Below are positions 40,799 to 49,616 of a stretch of DNA of 64,000 bases, piece after piece (the first letter of the stretch is position 1; each line of letters opens with the position of its first letter). The position numbers were made by a program, and so were the translations under genes. Below the pieces are notes generated by a model. The model saw only the letters and a list, made by a program, of their open reading frames with translations. It did no database searches and was not told the DNA's origin. Origin of the DNA: Burkholderia sp. TSV86 (GTDB lineage Bacteria; Pseudomonadota; Gammaproteobacteria; Burkholderiales; Burkholderiaceae); the NCBI RefSeq assembly GCF_001522865.1, contig NZ_LOWB01000098.1:62001-126000 (forward strand). Direction: 5' to 3'.

Positions 40799-40826
40799 AA
40801 GGCCCGTCGTGCGCGACGGGCCTTTT
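40799..40826 (+). terminator. Terminator after tRNA-Asn copy 2
   Basis: An 11-bp perfect stem, AAGGCCCGTCG (40799-40809) with CGACGGGCCTT (40814-40824), a 4-nt loop and a T-run. It isolates the tRNA unit from creA. Confidence 0.9.
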
Positions 40827-40921
40827 GCTTTTCCGCGCTTTTGTCCCGCCGCACACCTTCGCGCCGGCGGCAGCATGCTAGAGTCGTGCTCTCTTCTCGT
40901 CACGTCCCTGGTTCGCCGCCG

Positions 40922-41404
40922 ATGAAAAACCGCTATTTCGCCGTTATCTGCACCTGCGCCGCCCTCTTCTCGCTCAACGCTCCGGCCGCGCGCGGCGAGG
41001 AAGTCGCAAGCGTCAACACTAACTTCCGCCTGACCGGCTCCGATCGCGTCGTGGTCGAAGCATACGACGATCCGCTCGTCGCAGGCGTCACGTGCTACGT
41101 GTCGCGCGCGCGCACGGGCGGCATCAAGGGCAGCCTCGGCCTTGCCGAAGATCCGACCGAAACGTCGATCGCATGCCGGCAAGTCGGCCCGATCAAGTTC
41201 AGCGAGCCGCTCAGGCAGCAAACCGACGTGTTCAGCGAGCGGATGTCGCTGATCTTCAAGACGCTGCACGTCGTGCGTGTCGTCGACAAGAAGCGCAACA
41301 CGCTTGTCTATCTGACCTACAGCGACCGGATCGCCACCGGCAGCCCGAAAAACAGCGTGACCGCCGTGCCGGTGCCCGCCGACACGCCGATCCCTGCCAG
41401 GTAA
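40922..41404 (+). CDS. creA: CreA family periplasmic protein
   Basis: A 160-aa protein of the CreA family (DUF1454-type naming varies), of unknown biochemical function. It has an N-terminal signal peptide MKNRYFAVICTCAALFSLNA with cleavage likely after AARG or nearby, then a mature domain with two conserved cysteines (VTCYVSRA and SIACRQVG) and IFKTLHVVRVVDKKRNTLVYL. The ATG at 40922 is chosen because the upstream 27 in-frame codons do not form a signal sequence. It follows the tRNA terminators as an independent unit. Confidence 0.88.
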   Translation: MKNRYFAVICTCAALFSLNAPAARGEEVASVNTNFRLTGSDRVVVEAYDDPLVAGVTCYVSRARTGGIKGSLGLAEDPTETSIACRQVGPIKFSEPLRQQTDVFSERMSLIFKTLHVVRVVDKKRNTLVYLTYSDRIATGSPKNSVTAVPVPADTPIPAR

Positions 41405-41429
41405 GCGCGCGATTCGCGAAAGCCTGGCC

Positions 41430-42540
41430 GTGACGCACGCCGGGCGCCCGCATGAACAAGTGCGCTATTGGCGTACACCGCTGCTGCCGGACGCGGATTT
41501 CGTCACGGCCGCTTACCGCGATCACGCGTTCGCGCCGCATTGGCACGATGCCTACACGGTTCCCGTCATCGAGGCGGGCGCCGAGCGTTACCTGTATCGC
41601 GGCATGGCCTACGTTGCCGAAACCGGCTCGATTCCGATCGTCAATCCCGGCGAAGTCCATACCGACTCGCGCGCGACAGACGACGGCTGGCGCTACCGCG
41701 TCGGTTACGTGCCCGTCGGGTTCCTTCTCGCGCTCGCCGAGGAAATTGCCGGCAAGCCGCAGCCTGCGCCGTGGTTCAAGCTCGACATCATCCGCGATCC
41801 GGATCTCGCCGCGCGGCTCGTCGCCGCTTACCGGCTGATGGAAGCAGACAGCGCGGCGGCGCACGCCATGCCGCCGCGCAACACGCTTGCGCTCGGCCCC
41901 GGCGATGGCGGCGATGGCGGCGATGGCGGCGATGGCGGTCGTGGCGGTCGTGGCGGCATTGACGGCATTGACGGCAGGCAATTTTGCGCACGTAACGGCG
42001 TAAGAAACGGCATAGGAAACGACGCCGGAGACGAAACCGGCGCCGCGCCGGCTTCCCGCATCGCGAAGAGCCGTATGGCCGAGCATGGCCTCCCGCCGCC
42101 CTTCGATCCGCTCGCTGCCCATACCGCGATGCTCGACGCATTCTCGACGCTGATCGCGCGCCACGCCGGCAACCGCGGCGCGCCGCGCACCGTCACGGCA
42201 GACACGCGCGCGTCGAAGCGATGCGCGCGTGTCTGGCTGCCGACCTATCCGAAACCGTGACGCTCGACGACGTTGCGCAAGCCGCCGGACTCTCGCCATT
42301 CCATGCGGCGCGGCTCTTCGCACGCGTAACCGGCATGCCGCCCCACGCATGGCGCACCCAATTGCGCCTGCAGCGCGCGCTCGCCCCGCTGCGCGCCGGC
42401 GCGAGCGTTGCCGATGTCGCCGCTGCGTGCGGCTTCTTCGATCAAAGCCATTTCACCCGCCATTTCAAGCGCATGTTCGGCTGCCGCCCGGGCACTGGCA
42501 ACCTTCGTCATCACGCCAAGCCGCCGGGCGCGCCGGCTGA
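41430..42540 (+). pseudogene. AraC-family regulator, frameshifted
   Basis: The first frame (GTG at 41430 to a stop at 42260) encodes the cupin-like AraC ligand-binding domain: HDAYTVPVIEAGAERYLYRG, then IVNPGEVHTDS. The two DNA-binding helix-turn-helix motifs (SETVTLDDVAQAAGLSPFHA and VAAACGFFDQSHFTRHFKRMFG) lie in another frame from about 42215. Joining needs a one-base change near the CG-run at 42205-42215, giving ...TRAVEAMRACLAADLS. Near 42482 a second switch would give GLPPGHWQP, a better family C-terminus, and a stop at 42540. A 9-bp tandem repeat lies in the linker. As read, no full-length regulator is made. Confidence 0.78.
41901..41972 (+). repeat. 9-bp tandem repeat block inside the AraC-type gene
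   Basis: Eight 9-bp units in three homogeneous sub-blocks: four GGCGATGGC, two GGTCGTGGC and two GGCATTGAC. They encode a Gly/Asp/Arg/Ile linker (GDG, GRG and GID triplets) between the ligand-binding and DNA-binding domains. Unit number changes would keep the frame but change linker length. Confidence 0.9.
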
Positions 42541-42970
42541 GCAAGAACGTACAGGCGCGCGTGCGCTGCGCTGTCTATCCTCCCGTGCAGGAGGAGATCG
42601 CCCGTTGCCACAATTCGGCCTACCCCAAGCCCATCCAGCTCATCGGCCACGCGCCGGCCGCTCGTGGCGATCGTGCTCGGGCTCGCGGTGTTCTTCTGCT
42701 GGCAGGCAATCGTGACGCCGCACGGATGAATGCCCGGCCGCGGCGCACACGCCCATCGAACGGAACCTGGCCGGCCTCAAGTTCCCGCGCACACCGCCGT
42801 TAAAAGATGCACACCCGCGCCGGGCGCTGCCCCGCCAACGCAGCCCGCGAGGCGCGACGGCCGCCCCATCGCCCGGCCCGTTTCCGCCAAGCCTGAGCGG
42901 CCCGTGCGCCGTGGCCGCACACAAGCACAAGCGCCGTCCAGATCGACGGCATCGAGCATCGAGACCACCT
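42541..42970. other. Gene-free interval with an orphan ribosome binding site
   Basis: About 430 bp with no supported gene. At 42589-42597 is an almost perfect Shine-Dalgarno AGGAGGAGA. Seven bases later a frame reads V-ATIRPTPSPSSSSATRR and then a hydrophobic segment LVAIVLGLAVFFCWQAIV to a stop at about 42728. The codon at the right distance is GTT, not a start codon. It may be a small membrane-peptide gene with a mutated start. The rest is unremarkable GC-rich sequence. Confidence 0.4.
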
Positions 42971-43762
42971 ATGGGCCAAATCACCCTGTCGCTGAAAGAA
43001 GACACCATCGCGTCGCTGCGCAAGGACTACGATGCGTTCGTGCGCGTGTCGCTCAAGCTCGATCCGCATTTCGCGACGCCATCGTTCGAGGATTTTCTGC
43101 GCGCAAAGCTGCTCGACAGCATGGTGCCGCTCACCGAGCATGCCGTACAGCGGCTGCTGCAAGGCGGTCAATACGCGTGGGCAAAGCGCACGCTCGACAA
43201 AGAATTTCCGGATGTCGTCGCCATCCTGATCCGGCAAGCGGGCGAATTCGGTTTCGGTTTCGCGTCGCGCTCGGAATGGACCCCCGACGAACTCGCCCAA
43301 GCGTGCCGCAACTGGGCGGCGGCGCTCGTCTCCGGCGCGCAGGGCGATGCTGCACTCGTCGATCCGCTCGCCGCGCAGATCAAGGCAGCCGTCACCGACA
43401 TTCAGATACTCGAGGAGCGGATGCAAACACCCGCGTGGCGGCTTGCCGAATCGCTGCGGCAACGCGTATACGAGGCCAAGCTCGCCTGCGAGATGAGCAT
43501 CGGCAGCGCGGCGCGCGAAAAGCTCGGCGAATTGCGCGCGCTGCTGCGGCTCGGCATTTCGCACGGTTCGTTCCAGAAGCAGGAGGCGCAGCAGATGATG
43601 GAGTATCTGCGGCTTTTGAAACCTGAAATCTTCATGGAAGAACCCCATGACGTCTTTGCGCGGCTCGCCGCGTGGCTGCGCGGCGTATTCACGACCACGC
43701 CGGCAACGGCGCGCGGCGCGCAGAACCCGTCGCAGCCGCATGGGTCGCGGCGTCAGTCATAA
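42971..43762 (+). CDS. Unrecognised 263-aa cytoplasmic protein
   Basis: No family was recognised. The ATG at 42971 begins MGQITLSLKEDTIASLRKDY. The product is soluble, mostly helical by eye, with many Leu/Ala/Arg heptad-like segments (MVPLTEHAVQRLLQGGQYAW, then QIKAAVTDIQILEERMQ and LGELRALLRLGISHGSFQKQ), and the last 25 residues are Ala/Thr/Arg-rich and probably disordered. An open frame extends 20 codons upstream, but that part is basic and unlike a conserved start. It stands alone between the broken AraC gene and a 260-bp gap. Codon use matches the window, so recent transfer is not indicated. Confidence 0.7.
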   Translation: MGQITLSLKEDTIASLRKDYDAFVRVSLKLDPHFATPSFEDFLRAKLLDSMVPLTEHAVQRLLQGGQYAWAKRTLDKEFPDVVAILIRQAGEFGFGFASRSEWTPDELAQACRNWAAALVSGAQGDAALVDPLAAQIKAAVTDIQILEERMQTPAWRLAESLRQRVYEAKLACEMSIGSAAREKLGELRALLRLGISHGSFQKQEAQQMMEYLRLLKPEIFMEEPHDVFARLAAWLRGVFTTTPATARGAQNPSQPHGSRRQS

Positions 43763-44021
43763 AGAGAACACGGAAAGCGGCAAGCGCGAACGCAGTCGAA
43801 CTGACATCGTCCAGGCGGGTTCGAACGCCCGAATGCCGATCATCCTGACGACGATAGCCCGCCCGACGCCTGCGCGGCTGGCATGCGCCACGCAGGAATC
43901 GGGCGGGCCATCGGCTGGCGGTCCGGCTCGCCTCGAGCAAATCCGGGCGCACGGCTGCCAATCGGCGTGCGGCGATCAAGCGGCTCCGGGGCAAGCCGCC
44001 CGCACCGCACCGGAACGCAGA

Positions 44022-44552
44022 TTACTCGCCCGCGCCGGCCTTCGCGCTGCCGTTGACGGACAGCGAGCCGTTCGCCGCCCCTGCGGCGCCGTGAGCAACA
44101 CCGCTGGTTGCGCCGCCGAGCGTGGCCGACGTGCCGCCGACGGCATTGCCGGTCGCATTCGCCGCACCATTGACAACACCGCCCGCCGCGCCCGTTGCCG
44201 CCTTCACGGTGTCGCCGGTCGCATTCGTCGCGCCTTCGACCGCGCCGCGCGCCGTCGACTTCGCATCGGCGCCGAGTTCCGCCGCCTCGTCGGCCTTTGC
44301 CTTCGCGTGGCTCTTCGCATGCGCCGCATGCTTCTTCGCGGAATGCTTCGCGGCATTCGCCGCGGCTTGCGGCGAAGCCGCCGACAGATCGCCGCTCGCG
44401 CCGAGCTGCGCGTTCACGCCGGCCTTCTGGCCGAGCACCTCGGCCGACGCGCCTGTCGAGTCCTGCGTGGACACGCCTGCCGTCTGTGCAAAAGCGGACG
44501 TCGCCAACGCTGCCGCAGCAGCACCGATCAGCATCATACGAAACTTGGACAT
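44022..44552 (-). CDS. Ala/Gly-rich exported protein of unknown function
   Basis: A 176-aa protein with a clear signal peptide, MSKFRMMLIGAAAAALATSA-FAQ, cleaved probably after FAQ or SAFA. The mature part is Ala/Gly/Asn/Thr-rich with a His/Lys-rich helix (AKHSAKKHAAHAKSHAKAKA) and Gly-Ala repeats (GAANATGNAVGG) and no cysteines. Of two ATG codons, 44552 is preferred because GAGGAG sits 7 nt upstream; 44558 would leave only 1 nt. It stands alone and is divergent from the S4 gene across 300 bp. Low complexity makes family assignment unsafe. Confidence 0.75.
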   Translation of the reverse strand: MSKFRMMLIGAAAAALATSAFAQTAGVSTQDSTGASAEVLGQKAGVNAQLGASGDLSAASPQAAANAAKHSAKKHAAHAKSHAKAKADEAAELGADAKSTARGAVEGATNATGDTVKAATGAAGGVVNGAANATGNAVGGTSATLGGATSGVAHGAAGAANGSLSVNGSAKAGAGE

Positions 44553-44852
44553 TGCCATTCTCCTCAAGATAAGTCGTCGAAGCGACGGACGCGGACGGCC
44601 CGTCACAACCGGCTCGCCGCAACATGCGCGGCAAGTGGATGTACAGACCGGACGGTTTCGAGCGCAGTTCGCCGTTCTCGCCAACTGTTACCCACCGTTT
44701 CATTTGCTGACGACTTCGATACACTCCTTTACACGCGCGCTCCTGCAACTGCCGCGCGCCGCCGGCATACGGCCGCTCATCCCGCGCTTCGCTTATGATG
44801 CGCAGCCGCGCCGCGCCGCGCTGTGCGCATGCGTTCCTTTCGTCTCATTGCC

Positions 44853-45074
44853 ATGCCTAATCTCGATTTCACGTTGACCGGCGAATTCGTCGAACTCCAC
44901 AATCTGCTCAAACTCACCGGACTCGCGGACAGCGGCGGCTCGGCGAAGATGCTCGTCGCGTCGGGCGCCGTCAAAGTCGACGGCGCCATCGAGCTGCGCA
45001 AGACCTGCAAGATCCGCGCGGGCCAGGCGGTGCTCGTCGGCGATACGCGCATTGCCGTGCATGGCGCGCCGTAG
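44853..45074 (+). CDS. S4-domain RNA-binding protein (YbcJ-like)
   Basis: A 73-aa single S4 RNA-binding domain starting MPNLDFTLTGEFVELHNLLK, with LADSGGSAKMLVASGAVKVDG and ETRKTCKIRAGQAV-like loops typical of the YbcJ/RqcP-type small S4 proteins. These bind RNA or ribosomes; the exact role here is unknown. An in-frame ATG ten codons upstream (44823) is less likely by homology. It lies 128 bp before the MATE transporter. Confidence 0.9.
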   Translation: MPNLDFTLTGEFVELHNLLKLTGLADSGGSAKMLVASGAVKVDGAIELRKTCKIRAGQAVLVGDTRIAVHGAP

Positions 45075-45201
45075 CCACGCTTGCCCACGCCGGCCGCATG
45101 GCCATCGGCAGCCGTAATCGACAGCGCATGCCGAAACCCGTAAGCTGATCGTTTCCCAAAAATAAGCATTGCGCAGGCAAAGCGCTTGCGCAAACGCGTC
45201 C

Positions 45202-46587
45202 ATGCCCTCTTCCGGTTTCACACGAGCGGCCGCCGCGCCGCCTACGCTATCGCGCCATGCCGCGGACACCGCGCGCCTCGCCGCGCCGCTCGCGATCGCC
45301 CAGCTTGCGCAGATGGCGATGAGCGTCACCGACACCGTGCTGCTCGGCTCGCTCGGCCCTGACGCGCTCGCCGCCGGCGGCCTGGGCGCGAACTTCTTTT
45401 TTGTCGTCGTCACGCTGCTGCAAGGCGTGCTGACGTCGGTCAGCGTGAGCGTCGCGCACGCGCGCGGCGCGAAGGCCGAGCATCGCGTGCCGCATATCTA
45501 CTGGACGGGCTTCGCGCTGTCGCTCGTGCTCACGGTGCCGGCGTTTGCGTTGCTATCGTTCGCCGAGCCGTTGCTGCGCGTGTTCGGCGAGCCGCCCGCG
45601 CTCGCGCACAACGTCGGCGAATATGCAGCCGTGCTGCGCTTCGCCGCGCCCGGCAGCCTGATCGGCATCGGGCTGATGCGCTCGTTCCTGCCGGCGATCG
45701 GCGCCGCGCGGCGGTTGCTGTGGGTATCGGTCGCCAGCGTCGGCGTCAACGCGTTCCTCAACTACGGCCTGATCCACGGCGCGTTTGGATTGCCGAGGCT
45801 CGGCTTTCTCGGCTCCGCGGCCGCGACGACCATCACGATCTGGCTTAGCGCAATCGCACTCATCACGCTGCTGCACGGACAGCCGACATTCAAGCATTTC
45901 GTCGCCGTGTCGCGGCCGCGGCTGCCGCTGATGGGCGAGCTGTTCGGCATCGGCTGGCCGGTCGCGATCACCTACGGCGTCGAATCGACGCTATTTCTTG
46001 CCACCGGCCTGAGCGTCGGCGTACTCGGCGAGGCATCGCTCGCCGCGCATCAGATCGCGCTCAACGTCGCATCGGTGGCGTTCATGGTGCCGCTCGCCAT
46101 CGGGCAGGCGGCGAACGTTCGCGTCGGCTACTGGGCGGGCGCAGGCGCGGCCGTCGCCGCGCGGCACGCGGGCTTCGTCGCGCTCGGGCTCGGCATTGCG
46201 TTCATGTCGCTATCGGGGCTCGTGCTCATCGCCGCACCGCATGCGATCGTCGGCCTTTACTTGAAACTCGACGATCCAGCCAACGCGCACACGGTCGCGC
46301 TTGCGACATCGCTGCTCGGCATCGCCGCCGTGTTCCAGATCGTCGATGGAATGCAGACGGTCGGCTCGGGCTGTCTGCGCGGCCTGAAAGACACGCGCGT
46401 GCCGATGCTCGCCGCAGCGCTCGGCTACTGGGGCATCGGTTTTCCGACCGGCTACTGGTTCGCGTTCCATGCGGGGCTCGGCGCGCGCGGGCTGTGGTGG
46501 GGGCTTGCGGCCGGCCTGGCGAGCGTCGCCGTGCTGATGACCTGGCGTTTCCACCGCAAGAGCGTGGCACTGGGCGCGCACGGGTAA
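45202..46587 (+). CDS. MATE family efflux transporter
   Basis: A 461-aa transporter of the multidrug and toxic compound extrusion family (NorM-like), with twelve hydrophobic segments in two six-helix halves. Recognisable motifs include LAIAQLAQMAMSVTDTVLLG near the start and PLAIGQAANVRVGYWAGAGA in the second half, and the loop QTVGSGCLRGLKDTR. Such proteins export cationic drugs by Na+ or H+ exchange; substrate is not known. The ATG at 45202 is chosen over an in-frame TTG at 45169. Confidence 0.93.
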   Translation: MPSSGFTRAAAAPPTLSRHAADTARLAAPLAIAQLAQMAMSVTDTVLLGSLGPDALAAGGLGANFFFVVVTLLQGVLTSVSVSVAHARGAKAEHRVPHIYWTGFALSLVLTVPAFALLSFAEPLLRVFGEPPALAHNVGEYAAVLRFAAPGSLIGIGLMRSFLPAIGAARRLLWVSVASVGVNAFLNYGLIHGAFGLPRLGFLGSAAATTITIWLSAIALITLLHGQPTFKHFVAVSRPRLPLMGELFGIGWPVAITYGVESTLFLATGLSVGVLGEASLAAHQIALNVASVAFMVPLAIGQAANVRVGYWAGAGAAVAARHAGFVALGLGIAFMSLSGLVLIAAPHAIVGLYLKLDDPANAHTVALATSLLGIAAVFQIVDGMQTVGSGCLRGLKDTRVPMLAAALGYWGIGFPTGYWFAFHAGLGARGLWWGLAAGLASVAVLMTWRFHRKSVALGAHG

Positions 46588-47131
46588 GCGTGTCGAGCGC
46601 CCGGGAAACCGCCCTTGATGAAGGCCGCCCCGGCGCGCGCGGGTTTGCAAGCGCGCTGATGCCGGGCCGTCTCATGCCGCTTGATCGGCTCGCTGGCCGC
46701 TGGCCGCAGCGATGCGTTTGGCCAGGCCGCGCGCATGGCGAATCGCGACGCCGGTTGCGGAATGTCGTGCCGAAGCGGCGCGGCACCGCTTCGAATGCGC
46801 CAGCCAATCGTTCCTTCGCAGACAACGCGGCTTGGCGGATTTCCCGCCGTTTCTCCGCCCCGCGCTCCCGATTTCCGGCTCCCTGGCTCTACGGCTCCCC
46901 AGCCCCCGGCCGCTCATCTATCCGGCGGCTGCCGCCTCCTTTCCACCGTTCGTTCCGCGCATCGCGCCCGCGCCACCTCTCGCTGGGCGATCCCATCCGC
47001 TTCGCATCGCGGCACAAAACCACGCGCGGCGCTATGCTTGCCGATTGAACCCGCCGTCGCGAGAACGGTGCCCGTCCCCGCAAACCTGTGCCGCGTGCGG
47101 CGCGGCGTTCCCGTGACCTAAAGGAACCATC
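46588..47131. other. Gene-free interval upstream of fumC
   Basis: A 544-bp GC-rich stretch. All open frames are short and Arg/Pro/Ala-rich, typical of random reading at this GC. It should carry the fumC promoter, but no clear box pair is visible. Confidence 0.5.
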
Positions 47132-48523
47132 ATGACCGAAGCAGTACGGATCGAACGCGATACGTTCGGAGAAATCGCAGTGCCGGCCGCCCGTCTATGG
47201 GGGGCGCAAACGCAGCGCTCGCTGCAAAACTTCAAGATCTCGACCGAAAAGCAATCGCCCGAGCTAATTCACGCGCTCGCGCTGATCAAGCGCGCGGCGG
47301 CCGCCGTCAACCTCGAACTTGGCGTGCTGCCCGGCGACAAGGCGCGCGCGATCATCGCCGCCGCCGACGAGATCATCGCGGGCCAACACCCCGACGAGTT
47401 CCCGCTCGCGGTCTGGCAAACGGGCTCGGGCACGCAGACCAACATGAACCTGAACGAAGTGATCGCGAACCGCGCGAGCGAGCTGCTCGGCGCAGAGCGC
47501 GGCGAAAATCGCAACGTGCATCCGAACGACGACGTCAATCGCGGCCAATCGTCGAACGACGTGTTCCCGACCGCGATGCACGTCGCCGCGGCGCGCGCGA
47601 TCGTCGCGCATCTGCTGCCCGCGCTGCGCACGCTGCGCGCGACGCTCGACGCGAAGGCGCACGCGTTCGCCGGCATCGTGAAGATCGGCCGCACGCACTT
47701 GCAGGATGCCACGCCGCTCACGCTCGGCCAGGAATTCTCGGGCTATGTCGCGCAGCTCGATCAGGGCATTCGCCATGTCGAATCGGCGCTGCCGCACTTG
47801 TACCAACTCGCGCAGGGCGGCACCGCGGTCGGCACCGGATTGAACGCGCATCCGCAGTTCGCCGCGCGCGTCGCGGCCGAGATCGGCCGGCTGACCGGGC
47901 TGCCGTTCGAGAGCGCGCCGAACAAATTCGAGGTGATGGCGGCGGCCGACGCGCTCGTGTTCGCGCATGGCGCGCTGAAAACCGTTGCGGCGAGCCTGAT
48001 GAAGATCGCAAACGATGTGCGCTGGCTCGCGAGCGGGCCGCGCTGCGGGTTCGGCGAACTTTTGATCCCGGAAAACGAGCCGGGCAGCTCGATCATGCCG
48101 GGCAAGGTCAATCCGACCCAGTCCGAAGCCGTGACGATGCTGTGCTGCCAGGTATTCGGCAACGACGTCGCGGTAAATTTCGGCGGCGCAAGCGGCAACT
48201 TCGAGCTGAACGTGTTCCGGCCGATGATCGCGCACAACGTGCTGCAATCGGTGCGGCTGCTCGCGGATGGCGCGCAGAGCTTCAACGATCATTGCGCGAT
48301 CGGCATCGAGCCGAACCTCGCGCGCATCGGCACGCTGCTGAACGAATCGCTGATGCTCGTGACGGCGCTCAATCCGCATATCGGCTATGACAAGGCCGCG
48401 CAGATCGCGAAGAAGGCGCACAAGGACGGCACGACGCTCAAGGCCGCGGCGCTCGCGCTCGGCTTCGTCACCGAAACGCAGTTCGACGAATGGGTGCGTC
48501 CGGAGCAGATGGTCGGCAATTAA
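47132..48523 (+). CDS. fumC: Fumarate hydratase class II
   Basis: FumC interconverts fumarate and malate in the TCA cycle; the class II enzyme is iron-free and oxidant-stable. The 463-aa protein has the superfamily signature [15 protein letters not shown] with the catalytic Ser loop, plus [14 protein letters not shown] and [26 protein letters not shown] lies 8 nt before the ATG. It is a single gene; nothing here suggests regulation, although class II fumarases are often oxidative-stress induced. Confidence 0.97.
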   Translation: MTEAVRIERDTFGEIAVPAARLWGAQTQRSLQNFKISTEKQSPELIHALALIKRAAAAVNLELGVLPGDKARAIIAAADEIIAGQHPDEFPLAVWQTGSGTQTNMNLNEVIANRASELLGAERGENRNVHPNDDVNRGQSSNDVFPTAMHVAAARAIVAHLLPALRTLRATLDAKAHAFAGIVKIGRTHLQDATPLTLGQEFSGYVAQLDQGIRHVESALPHLYQLAQGGTAVGTGLNAHPQFAARVAAEIGRLTGLPFESAPNKFEVMAAADALVFAHGALKTVAASLMKIANDVRWLASGPRCGFGELLIPENEPGSSIMPGKVNPTQSEAVTMLCCQVFGNDVAVNFGGASGNFELNVFRPMIAHNVLQSVRLLADGAQSFNDHCAIGIEPNLARIGTLLNESLMLVTALNPHIGYDKAAQIAKKAHKDGTTLKAAALALGFVTETQFDEWVRPEQMVGN

Positions 48524-48637
48524 CGCGCGCGAACGGCTCGAGAAGGCGCGATACGGCGGCACCGGCGGCAGGCCGTGCCACGGGATAGGCCTGAGCGGAT
48601 CGAACGAGGCGGTAGCCGCCCCAACCACATGGCACCG

Positions 48638-48658
48638 CTCGAAGCTCGAAGCTCGAAG
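48638..48658. repeat. Three-unit 7-bp repeat (GCTCGAA)
   Basis: Three perfect GCTCGAA units, then a degenerate GCCCGAG, in the gene-free region between fumC and the thioesterase gene, 87 bp before a much longer 7-bp repeat of different sequence. Confidence 0.75.
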
Positions 48659-48744
48659 CCCGAGCCCCACGTCACCCGGCTGCGCATGCCGCCCTGGCCG
48701 GGCGACGCGCGCCGCATCGCGTGCTTAGCCGCGCCGCGCGCGTC

Positions 48745-48849
48745 GGAGTGCGGGGTGCGGAGTGCGGGGTGCGGGGTGCGGGGTGCGGGGTGCGGGGTGC
48801 GGGGTGCGGGGTGCGGGGTGCGGGGTGCGGGGTGCGGGGTGCGGAGTGC
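48745..48849. repeat. 15-unit 7-bp tandem repeat (GGGGTGC)
   Basis: Fifteen head-to-tail 7-bp units covering 105 bp. Twelve are GGGGTGC, and units 1, 3 and 15 are GGAGTGC. It lies in the 386-bp gap between fumC (+) and the convergent thioesterase gene (-), outside any supported gene. The length and purity are typical of a variable-number repeat. Because seven is not a multiple of three, any frame through it shifts on each unit change. Confidence 0.95.
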
Positions 48850-48909
48850 GCGCGCATGATCGATCCACGCGGGCAACGCCGTCGCGCCGCACCCGCGGGC
48901 ATCCGCCCG

Positions 48910-49416
48910 TCACACCACCCCTTTCGCGACTTCCTCTGGCTTGAGTTCGACGATCTTGTCGAGCGCGTCCTTCACGTCCATCGCGTACTGCGCGAGGCGC
49001 TTTTGCTCGTCGGTCGCGGGCACGAACGGCGGCACCGGCACCGGGTTGCCGTTCTCGTCGACCGCGACGAACACGACGAGGCAATCGGTGGTCTGGCGCA
49101 GCACGCCGCCCTTCGGGTCGCCGGCGTGCACCGATACGTGAATGTGCATGCTGGTGCGCCCCGTCGCCACGACGCGCGCCTTCAATTCCACCAGATTGCC
49201 GACGAGAATCGGCCGCTGAAACCGGATGTTGCCGACGCTCACCGTCACGCAATAACGGCTCGACCAGATCGCCGCGCACGCATAGGCAGTTTCGTCGATC
49301 CATTTCATCAGCGCGCCGCCATGCACCTTGCCGCCGAAATTGACAGACGTCGGCTCGGCGAGAAAGCGGAAAACGGTTTCGGTACGATCAACGGGCGCGG
49401 TGGGGGTGGCTGGCAT
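48910..49416 (-). CDS. Acyl-CoA thioesterase (hotdog fold, YciA-like)
   Basis: A 168-aa hotdog-fold thioesterase. The helix motif NFGGKVHGGALMKWIDETAYACA with its HGG turn is the family signature, followed by VGNIRFQRPILVGNLVELKA. These enzymes hydrolyse acyl-CoAs of medium to long chain; the preferred substrate is unknown. The ATG at 49416 (MPATPTAPVDRTE) is chosen; the frame runs 31 codons further but without conserved features. It converges on fumC across the 7-bp repeat. Confidence 0.92.
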   Translation of the reverse strand: MPATPTAPVDRTETVFRFLAEPTSVNFGGKVHGGALMKWIDETAYACAAIWSSRYCVTVSVGNIRFQRPILVGNLVELKARVVATGRTSMHIHVSVHAGDPKGGVLRQTTDCLVVFVAVDENGNPVPVPPFVPATDEQKRLAQYAMDVKDALDKIVELKPEEVAKGVV

Positions 49417-49616
49417 CTCGGCGGGCTCCAGTATTGCGGCAATGCAAAAAGACGCGTCGATTATACTGCGCCGCGACATAAAGCCGCAGCCGGCGATCCG
49501 CTCCGCCACCGGTCTACATGACGCCCACCGGGCAGCGCGCGGCAGCCGGTTGCGCCGCCGCCGCCGGTCATGCCGCCAAAATCGCGCGGCCGAGCCACCT
49601 CACCGCACCGGCCGCC

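Noticed and set aside
46588-47131. Short frames upstream of fumC considered as a small gene
   Set aside because: All are Arg/Pro-rich, lack ribosome sites and show no family features.
48745-48849. The 15-unit array considered as a CRISPR array
   Set aside because: Units are 7 bp with no spacers, and no cas genes are in the window. It is a simple tandem repeat.
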